Origin: a virus
DNA: 64,000 bases
Strand: one strand, 5' to 3'
Virus record (IMG/VR): IMGVR_UViG_3300037258_000514
Span: 62,001-126,000 of that record
The notes beneath the pieces were generated by a model. It did not search any database. It was not told the origin of the DNA and saw only the letters and a list, made by a program, of their open reading frames with translations. The position numbers and the translations under genes are program-made. The first letter of the stretch is position 1; each line of letters opens with the position of its first letter. Shown in pieces: positions 8,027-16,067 of this stretch.

Positions 8027-8736
8027 TTTGTTACCGTTTCCCCTTTCTTATAAAGCTTTCTTGAATCGTAGGAAAGAGGATCAGCTGCGTTGTTTTGATT
8101 AAAGGCCCACAATCGTTCTTGACATGAGCCACACACACCACAAGCTATATCTCCTCCTTTGTAACAAGTCCATGTTTTTTCGTAAGGAACATTCATCTTC
8201 AAGCCACGTTTAAGAATTTCAGCCTTGTCGATGTTAATAAAAGGGGCAACCACAGCGTGAGGCAACTCTCCGTGAGTTCCAAATCTAAAAGCATCGGATA
8301 GCGCTTCAACGAACTCTATTCTACAATCTTCATAGATAAAGTGATCGCCTGCGTGCGCTCCATAGTAAACAAAGTCAGCTTGATCTGCAATTGCTGCTGC
8401 CCATGCAATTGAAAGCATCATTGCATTGCGATTAGGTACAACGGTTAATCGCATGTTTTCCTCTGCATAGAAACCTTCAGGCATTGCAACGTTATCTGTA
8501 TCTGTTAATGATGAACCCTTTAATAGGGGAGCAACACTCTTTAAATCAATTACATCATGTTGTCCTCCAACAAGGCGCGCAATCTCAGCAGCACAAATAA
8601 GTTCACGAACGTGTTTTTGTCCGTAGTTAAAACTTATAAAGTGTTGCGTAACTCCTTCCTTATAGTCAGAGGATTGGATTGCATAAGCAAGAGTCGCTGA
8701 GTCCATGCCACCGCTTAAAATTGTCACTGCGCGCAA
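8023..8736 (-). CDS. queC: 7-cyano-7-deazaguanine (preQ0) synthase
   Basis: 237 aa, starting at a TTG 8 nt after AAAGGAG. QueC is an ATP-dependent enzyme converting carboxydeazaguanine to preQ0. The PP-loop SGGMDSATLAY (residues 8-18), FNYGQKH, VVPNRNAMMLSIA and the zinc-binding WTCYKGGDIACGVCGSCQER (about 194-213) are all intact. In phages this enzyme usually feeds DpdA-type DNA modification. Confidence 0.95.
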   Translation of the reverse strand: MRAVTILSGGMDSATLAYAIQSSDYKEGVTQHFISFNYGQKHVRELICAAEIARLVGGQHDVIDLKSVAPLLKGSSLTDTDNVAMPEGFYAEENMRLTVVPNRNAMMLSIAWAAAIADQADFVYYGAHAGDHFIYEDCRIEFVEALSDAFRFGTHGELPHAVVAPFINIDKAEILKRGLKMNVPYEKTWTCYKGGDIACGVCGSCQERLWAFNQNNAADPLSYDSRKLYKKGETVTK

Positions 8737-8779
8737 TGTACACGCTCCTTTAGAGCTTTTCTTTCAGCCCATATTCTTA

Positions 8780-9367
8780 TCATATTTTCAGACCTCTTCT
8801 TTCGCCACTCGAATAAAATTTTATTTGTTCTACGGGGATCTTGCGAAGTTCTTCGACAAGAGAATCCAAACTAACTGGTTTGTAATTTGTGTTTTCAACT
8901 CCTACGTATTTTGATCTTCCAAAACCTTGATACTTGTTGTGGACATGTCCGAAAAGATGGATGCTCCCCTTGGTAGCATCGTACCATGTTCTCAGTTGAT
9001 AGTGCATCAGCACAACAAGATGTTTGTTGTAGATAATTTCACGATACATTGCTGTTGATGCGAAAGGAAGACTTGCGACTCTTTCTTTTAACCCTCCACC
9101 AGCTTTTACATCGTGATTACCAGGAATGAAATGAATCGTTCCGTTTAGTCTATCAAAAATACTTCTGATGTACTCCGGCGTAGCTTTATCTCCGCAGGAA
9201 AAATCGCCTAAGTGGTAAACTATATCTTCTTTCTTAACAGTTTCGTTCCAATTCTTTACAATTAGCTCATCAACTTCTTCAGAAGTTTTCAAAGCATAAC
9301 AATCTCGAAAACCTCTGTCGATCAATGTCTGATGAGCAAAATGCGTGTCGCTAGTTATGTATATCAT
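8780..9367 (-). CDS. Calcineurin-like metallophosphoesterase
   Basis: 195 aa. Metal-binding motifs in order: SDTHFAH (residues 6-12), YHLGDFSCG, PGNHDVK, LMHYQLRTW, FGHVHNKYQG. This small stand-alone form is common in phages and bacteria. The substrate is unknown; phosphodiesters or nucleotides are likely. Confidence 0.85.
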   Translation of the reverse strand: MIYITSDTHFAHQTLIDRGFRDCYALKTSEEVDELIVKNWNETVKKEDIVYHLGDFSCGDKATPEYIRSIFDRLNGTIHFIPGNHDVKAGGGLKERVASLPFASTAMYREIIYNKHLVVLMHYQLRTWYDATKGSIHLFGHVHNKYQGFGRSKYVGVENTNYKPVSLDSLVEELRKIPVEQIKFYSSGERRGLKI

Positions 9368-9534
9368 TCTAAATCTTTCTTCATAAACTCATCTAAAGTT
9401 GCATTCTCTTCATCTGATAATCCTGCACTTCTTGCGTGGCCCATCGCATTTCTATAGAAGGCTTTTATTAGAAGTTGTAACAGCTCTTCTATGTTTCTTA
9501 CGCGAATGAGAATCTCTGACTCTTGATCAAGCAT
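9364..9534 (-). CDS. Small hypothetical protein
   Basis: 56 aa from ATG 9534 (an in-frame GTG at 9549 lies inside a tRNA-like sequence). Helical, acidic C-terminus (LDEFMKKDLE). It overlaps the phosphoesterase start by 4 nt. No ribosome site seen. Confidence 0.45.
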   Translation of the reverse strand: MLDQESEILIRVRNIEELLQLLIKAFYRNAMGHARSAGLSDEENATLDEFMKKDLE

Positions 9535-9539
9535 AAGAT

Positions 9540-9586
9540 TGGTTGGCACGGTAGGAATCGAACCTACATCATCCCACTAGAAGTAT
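9540..9586 (-). pseudogene. tRNA 3'-half fragment with CCA
   Basis: A consensus T-arm (GTAGG-TTCGATT-CCTAC) is followed by CGTGCCA, A and an encoded CCA, but no matching 5' half exists. The best partner, TGGCAAG at 9598-9604, leaves no room for a D-arm. It directly follows the tRNA-Lys-like gene. An alternative reading joins both as a class II tRNA-Ser(GGA) with a defective acceptor stem. Confidence 0.5.
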
Positions 9587-9659
9587 TGGTGGGCGCGCTT
9601 GCCATCCAAGCAAGATCTCCTCCGGAAAGAGCAGAGGCCTCTGGTTGAGTTACGCGTCC
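9587..9659 (-). tRNA. tRNA-Lys(CTT)-like, atypical loops
   Basis: A 73-nt cloverleaf: acceptor GGACGCG/CGCGCCC (6 of 7 pairs), anticodon arm CTCTG-CTCTTTC-CGGAG, T-stem CTTGC/GCAAG, discriminator A and encoded CCA. It is odd because the D-loop is only AACCA, without GG, and the T-loop is TTGGATG instead of TTCRANN. A normal tRNA-Lys(CTT) exists at 21843, so this may be degenerate. Confidence 0.4.
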
Positions 9660-9714
9660 TCTATTTTGTGCACGTGTGTCATTATATTATACCGGTAATT
9701 TTATCTTACCAGTC

Positions 9715-10074
9715 TCATCGAATCGGCATAAGAGTCTTTGCAGGTGGAAGTGGAATAGAAATATGTTTCGGTCTCCACATGTGCAAACAAAATTGATGAA
9801 AGTTTATCCACTGAGACTTTGGAGGATGAAGTTGCATAACAGTTTCCTCTTCACTCCAAAACAATCCTTTAACGTAACACATCTCTTCCCAGTTAGGACA
9901 ACGATTCTGTAGTGAAACTGAAACGTGCTCCCAATCAATTTCATCATCACCATTACTAGCTATGATTCTAAGATCACGTCCACACGGTCCCGGAATAAGA
10001 AACATTCCAAAATCATCGCCACGATGCGAACTCATCGGACCGTTTATAATACGAAATTGCTCAGGAAATTTCAT
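9715..10074 (-). CDS. Conserved hypothetical protein (DUF7694-like)
   Basis: 119 aa. The block CPNWEEMCYVKGLFWSEEE (about 69-87) followed by VMQLHPPKSQWIN and CLHMWRP is characteristic of a small domain common in phage genomes. Function unknown. It overlaps the upstream acyltransferase-like gene by 4 nt. Confidence 0.75.
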   Translation of the reverse strand: MKFPEQFRIINGPMSSHRGDDFGMFLIPGPCGRDLRIIASNGDDEIDWEHVSVSLQNRCPNWEEMCYVKGLFWSEEETVMQLHPPKSQWINFHQFCLHMWRPKHISIPLPPAKTLMPIR

Positions 10075-11012
10075 TTTCTCACCAGAGAGTACATCGGAGT
10101 AGACATTAGAGGGGAGAATTTTAACTTGTTGATCTTTACTTTTCCTGTTCCTCCGCTGTCGTTAATATACTTAATACCTTTCCGCCACATCTCACCCATT
10201 AAGTAAGTAAAAGCAAAGTCTCCCATTCCTTTGTAATTGATATTCGCTTTACATGTTACATCTATGCCCCAAGCCGGATCTTTTGAAGATCTACATCCAA
10301 AACTACACGCTACGGGTTTGTCTTCGACGTAATGAATAAATCCCATTGTATTTGTATAGTCGAGTCGATCGTACTTTACATACTCTTCGATTAGTCGTAT
10401 ATCACGTCCAACAGTAACACGGAAATATTTCTTTCCCTGATTCTCTTTCCAGTCTTCAAAAACTTTAATTGCGTCTTCGTAATTAATTTTACGAAGAGGA
10501 ACGTTACAGGGACGCATGTCTTCTCTAACATGTTTAAGTGTATTTCTTAGACTAGAGAAGTTTCGCCCTTTTAGTTCAGACAATGCTTGCGCATCTTGAA
10601 TAATGTCATCACTAGTCTTTACCTTCTTCCAACCGCTCACGACGTTAAGAAAATTGTCTGCATACGTTATATCTACGTCGATGATTTCGACAGGAATAGA
10701 AGATATAGGATCAAGGACACGAAGCATCTCCCATATATCATCCAACTCACAGTGCGGCGTAAAAAGATTATATTGAGGCTTTGCTTCGAACTGCTGGACA
10801 ACAGGGATAATTTTGTCTTCCCTGAAGTCTTTGTTGAGATACAATTTCATGCGTCCTTTGTTTAGATAACTAAACGGAAAGATACGGGAATGATTATACA
10901 GGATATTGTCTTGTAATGAGAACAGATGATCGAAAATCTTTACAAAGTCGGGAGTATGTTCAACGCGAACATAATCTTTAAGCCCCGGTGGATGTGTTTT
11001 AAAAAGACTCAT
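10071..11012 (-). CDS. DUF2156/GNAT-like acyl- or aminoacyl-transferase
   Basis: 313 aa. The order of motifs, including SSLRNTLKHVRED, KVFEDWKENQGKKYF, GFIHYVEDKPVACSFG, NINYKGMGDFAFTYLMGEMW and INDSGGTGKVKINKLKFSP, matches the double-GNAT fold of DUF2156, the aminoacyl-transferring part of phosphatidylglycerol lysyltransferases and FemX-like enzymes. The acceptor in a phage is unknown: cell-envelope lipid, peptide or a modified DNA base are all possible. Confidence 0.6.
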   Translation of the reverse strand: MSLFKTHPPGLKDYVRVEHTPDFVKIFDHLFSLQDNILYNHSRIFPFSYLNKGRMKLYLNKDFREDKIIPVVQQFEAKPQYNLFTPHCELDDIWEMLRVLDPISSIPVEIIDVDITYADNFLNVVSGWKKVKTSDDIIQDAQALSELKGRNFSSLRNTLKHVREDMRPCNVPLRKINYEDAIKVFEDWKENQGKKYFRVTVGRDIRLIEEYVKYDRLDYTNTMGFIHYVEDKPVACSFGCRSSKDPAWGIDVTCKANINYKGMGDFAFTYLMGEMWRKGIKYINDSGGTGKVKINKLKFSPLMSTPMYSLVRK

Positions 11013-11254
11013 ATTAGTTTTCTGGGTAGTTTAAACTTGTACTCTTCACCTAAGCGTTCTGCAAGAATCTCGCACGCTTTATTTGCTACATCGCGCGCAC
11101 TCCACAAACCGTTTACAGGACATTTCATCTTACGTGCTTCTACTTCGATCCAGTTGCGGATATTAATACTAACAGCAGTCTTGTGTTCTTTCTTATACTG
11201 TCTTGCCATAAATTCAAATTCGTCAGCAAGCTGTTTGGCAAGTTCGTAACTCAT
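11009..11254 (-). CDS. Small hypothetical protein
   Basis: 81 aa, mostly helical and basic. ATGA overlap with both neighbours. No family recognised. Confidence 0.5.
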   Translation of the reverse strand: MSYELAKQLADEFEFMARQYKKEHKTAVSINIRNWIEVEARKMKCPVNGLWSARDVANKACEILAERLGEEYKFKLPRKLI

Positions 11255-11403
11255 AACATTTCTCTTAGTTTTTGTAAAATAGTTAGTGGTTCAGTACATT
11301 TTAATAAATGTACTTTATAAAAATCCACCGATCTTGTATCGTACATTACCGGGAACTCGTGCCAGAATTCAGTTCCTACTGGTCTAAGCTGATCTACGTT
11401 CAT
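11251..11403 (-). CDS. Small hypothetical protein
   Basis: 50 aa (MNVDQLRPVGTEFWHEFPVM...). It overlaps the next start by ATGA and the upstream gene by 4 nt, which supports translation. No family recognised. Confidence 0.5.
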   Translation of the reverse strand: MNVDQLRPVGTEFWHEFPVMYDTRSVDFYKVHLLKCTEPLTILQKLREML

Positions 11404-12008
11404 GATAGTAAGTCTGTAAGCTCCCTCTGTAAGCTAACTGATCTTTCGGGACTAATCCCTGCGTAAGCCAATACACGGTTCCAAAACTGCTTAGGAGAAT
11501 AACTCGACGCTTCTTTTCTTAGTGTTTCCATAATCTCGTTAGGAGCATTTAGAAAAATATCTATAACTTGCTTTAGTTCAGAAGAACCTTCGTTCAGAAG
11601 TACTGTAAGGTTGGCATCTGAAACAATCGGTTGATCTAACATTCTAGGATTTCTCGTCAGCTCCTCTGAAGCTGCATATTCGGAAATAGCGCGCTGTTCT
11701 CCGGGAGAAGTGAACAAGATTTTTCTGTTGTTAGAATCTTTTACAGATAACGTATGAATCCAACACTTAAAATACTGCTGAAATAAAAACATGAAGTGTG
11801 CAGGAGAGTTAATTGTTGCTCCGTAACGAATACGAATTTCAACATAACATAGGGCAGCTTCACTCATAGCGTCATCTAACCCACCAACAACGTTAGAGAC
11901 TCTCCACAAGTTTCTCACGCAGTACGACTCCGCCCACCTCGCCCAAGGACCCGGCCACGGTTCCAGGATCTCTAATCGTTTCACGTCGCTCAAGTGTAAC
12001 TCCTTCAC
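11400..12008 (-). CDS. Hypothetical protein, possibly sigma-like
   Basis: 202 aa, apparently from a GTG start. Helical throughout. The segment GGLDDAMSEAALCYVEIRIRYG, then a long helix FMFLFQQYFKCWIHTL, and a C-terminal helical region resemble the layout of divergent phage sigma-factor-like proteins. No region 2.4/4.2 motif can be assigned. It overlaps the LuxR-type gene by 116 nt in another frame, unusually long, so the start could be internal. Confidence 0.45.
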   Translation of the reverse strand: MKELHLSDVKRLEILEPWPGPWARWAESYCVRNLWRVSNVVGGLDDAMSEAALCYVEIRIRYGATINSPAHFMFLFQQYFKCWIHTLSVKDSNNRKILFTSPGEQRAISEYAASEELTRNPRMLDQPIVSDANLTVLLNEGSSELKQVIDIFLNAPNEIMETLRKEASSYSPKQFWNRVLAYAGISPERSVSLQRELTDLLS

Positions 12009-12249
12009 TCATTCTTTCTACTTCGTCGAACCATAGTGCTGTTAACTGTGCTCTGTTGTTAATACCAAGTTTTTTGTAAATTAAGTGGGCAATATTCCGA
12101 AGAGGTTGTCTACCAGACATACCAAGTATCGGATATAGTTCAATGTAAGGCGCTGTTGATGTTGCAAGTATTTCAGCTACTTCTCTTTCGCGAGCTGTTA
12201 ATACAAGCTTGTTAAGCAAAATTTCGTTATTGCAATGCGGACAATTCAT
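11893..12249 (-). CDS. LuxR/FixJ-type HTH protein
   Basis: 118 aa from ATG 12249 (GGGGA upstream). After an N-terminal CPHC zinc motif comes LTAREREVAEILATST...IAHLIYKKLGINNRAQLTALW, the GerE/LuxR four-helix DNA-binding domain (about residues 16-70). It has no receiver domain. A phage transcription regulator is likely. A second LuxR-type protein lies at 56863. Confidence 0.7.
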   Translation of the reverse strand: MNCPHCNNEILLNKLVLTAREREVAEILATSTAPYIELYPILGMSGRQPLRNIAHLIYKKLGINNRAQLTALWFDEVERMSEGVTLERRETIRDPGTVAGSLGEVGGVVLREKLVESL

Positions 12250-13120
12250 GATTCCCCAGTGTATTAAGAATTTTTCTAGTATCTGTTTCAGGTGTAGCAC
12301 AAAAATCTTTCTTATCTTCGTACATTGTAATCTGCTCGATATAAGTAGAAGGACAATAACTTTGTAATAGCTTTTTTTCGGCTCGTATTATAGAACGAGC
12401 AACTGTTGCATCAGGTCCAATATAAATAGAAGAATAATTAGCTTCACGAATGTATGCAAATAGTGCCGGTGAATAAGCTATCCTACATTTACCAATTACA
12501 TCGAACTGTGTTGTAACAGAAGCTGCTCTTATTCCATCAAGTCCTCCTTCAAGTATAATTAACGACGACGAACCCTGTTTATAAAGAAAAAATCCTCCTT
12601 CATTGGTCCAGGCTTTATAGCGCAGTTCCATGTGAGAACGCATCGCTCTTCCTGTCCAACCGATCGTTAACGGGATGATGAGTCGTCCAGCCCATTTCCC
12701 TTGCTTACTAACGCGCAGATCAAATTGCTTCGCGATTGCTGCTGGGTTGCTAAAGAGTCGCGATGACAAATACGTAAGTGCCTCTTCGCTATCTTCTGCA
12801 GGAGTAAAGTACTGCCACTCTGAGTAATCGCGTGTATCTTCTATGTATGCTTTTCCTGCATCTTCAAACGAAATATTGCCATACTCACTTGCCGGAATTT
12901 TTAGTACTCGTAGTAAGAAAGCTAAGATATTACCTGCATGGCGTGGATTGCGAAAGCAATAGTACTGTCCCGTTTCTTCGCGAATATTCATATGTTCTGA
13001 TTTATCGGAACTCCCACAATAAGGACATTGAATAACAATACTGCCTCTTGACACGTTTTTTCCCGAATCCCTAAAATCAATCTTATATTTTTTAAAGAGA
13101 GATCTTATGTCAAGAGCCAT
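12227..13120 (-). CDS. DNA primase-like protein (zinc finger + Toprim)
   Basis: 297 aa from ATG 13120 (AAGGA, 5 nt). N-terminal zinc site CPYCG...YYCFRNPRHAGN (residues about 30-62) is like CHC2 primase fingers. A Toprim-like core LIILEGGLDGIRA (about 188-200) and an IGPDAT strand follow. It probably synthesises primers or is a primase fragment; no helicase domain is present. It overlaps the GIY-YIG gene end by 11 nt. Confidence 0.7.
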   Translation of the reverse strand: MALDIRSLFKKYKIDFRDSGKNVSRGSIVIQCPYCGSSDKSEHMNIREETGQYYCFRNPRHAGNILAFLLRVLKIPASEYGNISFEDAGKAYIEDTRDYSEWQYFTPAEDSEEALTYLSSRLFSNPAAIAKQFDLRVSKQGKWAGRLIIPLTIGWTGRAMRSHMELRYKAWTNEGGFFLYKQGSSSLIILEGGLDGIRAASVTTQFDVIGKCRIAYSPALFAYIREANYSSIYIGPDATVARSIIRAEKKLLQSYCPSTYIEQITMYEDKKDFCATPETDTRKILNTLGNHELSALQ

Positions 13121-13775
13121 AAAATCCTTCACGCAACAAATTTCTAAATGTATTAGAACGTGATAAAGTTAATCTATACGCTGGAGTAGATCTGCGTAAG
13201 CAACCCTCCGACATTTTCTTCTTAACTTCTGTGCTCTTTGGTTTGTCATAATTTGGGGGCTTAATTCCTTTTGCACGCAGAGAAGCTGAGATTTTATGTC
13301 CCCATGTAATTTTTACATCTTTCATTCTAATAGCTATTGCAGCACGTTCTTCTGATGATTTGACTCGCCCTTTGTTTGCAATAGAAATTTTATGCTTTAC
13401 TTCTTCTGTGCGGGGAATACCTTTTCTCGGTCCTATGCAGCCTTTTTTCGACGCTGAAATCTTGTCTTTTGTTGCTTGTACGTGCTTTCCTCTAGCCCCA
13501 CCATCTTGAATATTATATCCAAATTTTTCATCTTGACTTTTAAGAGCAGCGATGAGAAGAATTTCTAGAAAATTTAACTGCTGTTGATTCTCAGCATGAA
13601 ATATTTCTTCAATAGAAAAATTACTAATACCATACTTACGCATAGCGGAGTATAGAGGGAAATTTGCGCTGTTTTTATCAGAAAGATGAGTTAACCACCT
13701 TTCGTTAATTGAAAGCGTAGATTGTCCAACATACACTTTACAATTAACTTTATTTATAATTTTATAAATTACCAT
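13110..13775 (-). CDS. GIY-YIG homing endonuclease with NUMOD3 repeats
   Basis: 221 aa. It begins MVIYKIINKVNCKVYVGQS, the GIY-YIG catalytic motif, with R and H at the expected spacing (NERWLTHL) and E70 in the LEILLI helix. NUMOD3-type DNA-binding repeats follow (KISASKKG, HKISIANKGR, HKISASLRAKG, KKKMSEG). It is free-standing, wedged between the primase-like gene and a small gene, both of which it overlaps. Confidence 0.9.
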   Translation of the reverse strand: MVIYKIINKVNCKVYVGQSTLSINERWLTHLSDKNSANFPLYSAMRKYGISNFSIEEIFHAENQQQLNFLEILLIAALKSQDEKFGYNIQDGGARGKHVQATKDKISASKKGCIGPRKGIPRTEEVKHKISIANKGRVKSSEERAAIAIRMKDVKITWGHKISASLRAKGIKPPNYDKPKSTEVKKKMSEGCLRRSTPAYRLTLSRSNTFRNLLREGFYGS

Positions 13776-13975
13776 GGCATCCTTCCAAACTGTGCGTAAA
13801 ATTGCTGTATAGACAATACTTCAACCTTTAAACATCTACCGCACACTCTAGCAGGCGTCGGAATCAATCTCACTTTTGCAGGTAAAAAATCTTTGTTCTT
13901 TCTAACAGCTGGACGCCATTGCTTATGAGGACATAAACTTTGAGATAGTAATGCAACAATTCGACTAAGCATCAA
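13769..13975 (-). CDS. Small hypothetical protein, basic, CxxC
   Basis: 68 aa, basic, CGRC near residue 45 and a lone CPH near residue 16. It overlaps the upstream gene (4 nt) and the GIY-YIG gene (7 nt). Could be a zinc protein. Confidence 0.45.
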   Translation of the reverse strand: MMLSRIVALLSQSLCPHKQWRPAVRKNKDFLPAKVRLIPTPARVCGRCLKVEVLSIQQFYAQFGRMPW

Positions 13976-14367
13976 ACGTCCCTTTCTACTAAACTATTCT
14001 GCGTAGGCTGAATCAGATATAGTAACATTTTACTTTCAGCATAACCAGGAAAAGACCTGTCAGTTGCTTCATGTATAAGACTAACGCTATCGACTACTGT
14101 CTTTAGCGTGACAGGTAATCCTAATACACCCTTAATGTAGGAATTAAGGCACCGAAGCAACTGACTGGTAAGAGCAAGACGCTCATTTTTAGTTAACTGC
14201 CGCTTTACACCGGATGATATAAAGCCCGCCGTATCATCTGCTGCATCATGAAGACGTTCTTTTCCGATTCTCTTCTCAAGACGCTCATCGTTTTGGCCTC
14301 TCAACATCGGAATCAATTCCCGAAGACATTCTAAGAAGATAGGCGAGTTGAGCGTGTCCGATTCCAT
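13972..14367 (-). CDS. Hypothetical protein
   Basis: 131 aa, helical. No family recognised. The ATG lies about 15 nt after the -10 box of the promoter at 14382-14411 with no ribosome site between, so the mRNA may be leaderless. Confidence 0.55.
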   Translation of the reverse strand: MESDTLNSPIFLECLRELIPMLRGQNDERLEKRIGKERLHDAADDTAGFISSGVKRQLTKNERLALTSQLLRCLNSYIKGVLGLPVTLKTVVDSVSLIHEATDRSFPGYAESKMLLYLIQPTQNSLVERDV

Positions 14368-14381
14368 AAATTAATAATGAT

Positions 14382-14411
14382 ATAATAATAAATTATCGCA
14401 TTATTTGTCAA
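14382..14411 (-). promoter_or_regulatory. Sigma70-type promoter
   Basis: TTGACA (14411-14406), 18-nt AT-rich spacer, TATTAT (14387-14382), reading leftwards into the gene at 14367. Upstream AAAGAAAAGC matches the motif before other promoters in the window (see findings). Confidence 0.7.
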
Positions 14412-14673
14412 GCTTTTCTTTGAGACGCTCTTTGATGTTATCAGTTTGATATGCACGGAATTGTTGAATTATCGGAGAGAGATCTGTTGAGTTGTAAAGA
14501 AGTGTTGCAGCTGATCTTCTGTATGTAGCTTTGCGACTATTCTTTAGTTTTTTCCATGTAGCTTCATCGTATCCTGCAAGTACTCGAGCTGCTGCTTCGA
14601 GAAGTAACTGCTCTTCGTCTACTGAAGTGATAACATGAGAACGCCCTAAAACATTAAACGTACGTGTAATCAT
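14401..14673 (-). CDS. Hypothetical protein
   Basis: 90 aa, helical, charged C-terminus (IKERLKEKLDK). Coupled to the HAD gene by an ATGA overlap. The downstream promoter overlaps its stop codon. Confidence 0.55.
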   Translation of the reverse strand: MITRTFNVLGRSHVITSVDEEQLLLEAAARVLAGYDEATWKKLKNSRKATYRRSAATLLYNSTDLSPIIQQFRAYQTDNIKERLKEKLDK

Positions 14674-15092
14674 TCATTTAACCTCCTTATAGCTTCATCT
14701 GCTTGTGCAGCTGTTAATCCTTCTACGAACTTCGTTTGAATTAGATAGGGCAGTAAATTACCCATATCCTTATCATCGTCAAGAATTATAAACTTTTCCA
14801 CATCAATATGTTCTTTAAGCCATTCTGTAATTTCCTGACCGCGAATCCACTGCCAGTTTACAATTGTCCTATCAACAACATCCGCATTTACTCCCCATAT
14901 CCCGAAGAGAGCGCGAAGTTCACTAACAGTTCGTCCTATACGCCAACAACTAGAAACTACAACTACTGCATGTGTTTGTTCGAGAATTTTATTAAGGTTT
15001 GCAACACATACAACATCAACGACTCCAAAACCAATTTTACAGGAAGCTCTATTGATTAGTACACCGTCTACATCAAGAAAGATTACTTTCAT
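14670..15092 (-). CDS. HAD-superfamily protein (RNA-repair SAK-type HAD)
   Basis: 140 aa from ATG 15092. Motif I VIFLDVDGVLI (residues 3-13), motif II VVVVSSCWR and motif III/IV ILDDDKDMG are present. The DVDGVL...SSCWR form is typical of the HAD domain found fused or next to RNA-repair enzymes. It probably acts as a phosphatase; the substrate is unknown. An in-frame GTG lies 12 nt upstream. Confidence 0.75.
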   Translation of the reverse strand: MKVIFLDVDGVLINRASCKIGFGVVDVVCVANLNKILEQTHAVVVVSSCWRIGRTVSELRALFGIWGVNADVVDRTIVNWQWIRGQEITEWLKEHIDVEKFIILDDDKDMGNLLPYLIQTKFVEGLTAAQADEAIRRLNE

Positions 15093-15107
15093 TTGGCATC
15101 TCACTTA

Positions 15108-15203
15108 TTAAACACAGTTCGCCTGGTAAAAGCGAAATACGCTGTTGTTAGAGTTTCTAAATCCCAATTCTGCTTCAATATTTGTTAAATCTTTAATTTT
15201 CAT
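15108..15203 (-). CDS. Micro-protein, 31 aa
   Basis: MKIKDLTNIEAELGFRNSNN at the start; AAGGA 5 nt upstream. ATGA overlap with the upstream gene (15200-15203). No family recognised; the ribosome site and overlap are the only support. Confidence 0.45.
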   Translation of the reverse strand: MKIKDLTNIEAELGFRNSNNSVFRFYQANCV

Positions 15204-15538
15204 AGCTTCCTTTGTTTTATTTCTGCGCCCCTCACCGTACCAAATCCAACATTAAACATAGCTTCATCACCGGATTTACAATCACAAGGTAGATCGTTGT
15301 TGCCTGTTTCAATTACACCTGTATCATTACACTTCGGACATGGTGTATAGATATGTTGCTGTTTGATATCCGCTTCAGCTTGCTGATAACCAGTCTTATA
15401 TCCTGTCCATCTTTCTTGAAGCCACGATTCAATATAGTGACCTTCAGGATTGGCTGGTCTACTACGCATCAATCTTACACGAGGCAATTCTTGTATAATT
15501 GCTTTCTCAAACTTCTGACGAATTATATCTAAGTTCAT
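15200..15538 (-). CDS. Hypothetical zinc-finger protein
   Basis: 112 aa. The middle YIESWLQERWTGYKTGYQQA resembles DNYLEERWEAWKEAQH in the gene at 19538, suggesting paralogues. The C-terminal CPKCNDTGVIETGN...LPCDC is a DnaJ-type zinc hairpin. Function unknown. Confidence 0.6.
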   Translation of the reverse strand: MNLDIIRQKFEKAIIQELPRVRLMRSRPANPEGHYIESWLQERWTGYKTGYQQAEADIKQQHIYTPCPKCNDTGVIETGNNDLPCDCKSGDEAMFNVGFGTVRGAEIKQRKL

Positions 15539-15580
15539 TTTTACTCCTTTCGCGGATTTTTAATCCAATAGTTTCACTTT

Positions 15581-16066
15581 CTAGTTTATAATCCTCTTTC
15601 TAGGTTTTACGGTAGCATCACGCGCCTGCCATCCTTCCCACGCAGCCTGAAGTTTCTCTTGGATATAACGAATCGGGAATTCAGGATCACGTCTCATCCA
15701 CAAACTATCTTTAGATACATTCCAATTCAAACAAGCCCATTCTTCAAAGAATAACTGTGAATTCCATTCTTTTGAAACAGGTTTTGGTGGAGGAGTAGGT
15801 TGTTCGCTCCTAGCCTTGATTTTTGGAGGTTGTGGATTAGGATTGTTCTTTTCTACTTCTTTTAAGTTGATAGCAGCACTAGCCCAAGCCTCTTCAGGAG
15901 AATTACCATTCCCGGCAGCTTCCCGAGAATGAGGAGAAAGCATAACAACATACTTTCTAATCAATCCTGGACGCCAATTGGTTTCTAATGTTTCCGGGTT
16001 GCAGTGTGCAAGTGGGTATTTGGATACAACGTAGTTTACATCATCTTGATTTTTAAGAGGATCCAT
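15581..16066 (-). CDS. Hypothetical protein, paralogue of 18140 gene
   Basis: 161 aa from ATG 16066 (AGAGGTG upstream); an in-frame ATG at 16093 is possible. NGNSPEEAWASAAINL matches KSASEAWIDAATRL of the gene at 18140. The proline-rich linker (about 80-102) is followed by a Trp-rich helical C-terminus. Function unknown. Confidence 0.6.
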   Translation of the reverse strand: MDPLKNQDDVNYVVSKYPLAHCNPETLETNWRPGLIRKYVVMLSPHSREAAGNGNSPEEAWASAAINLKEVEKNNPNPQPPKIKARSEQPTPPPKPVSKEWNSQLFFEEWACLNWNVSKDSLWMRRDPEFPIRYIQEKLQAAWEGWQARDATVKPRKRIIN

Positions 16067-16067
16067 T

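Noticed and set aside
9540-9659. Single normal tRNA-Ser(GGA) over the whole region
   Set aside because: No 5' strand pairs with the CGTGCCA acceptor and a complete tRNA-Ser(GGA) exists at 29021.
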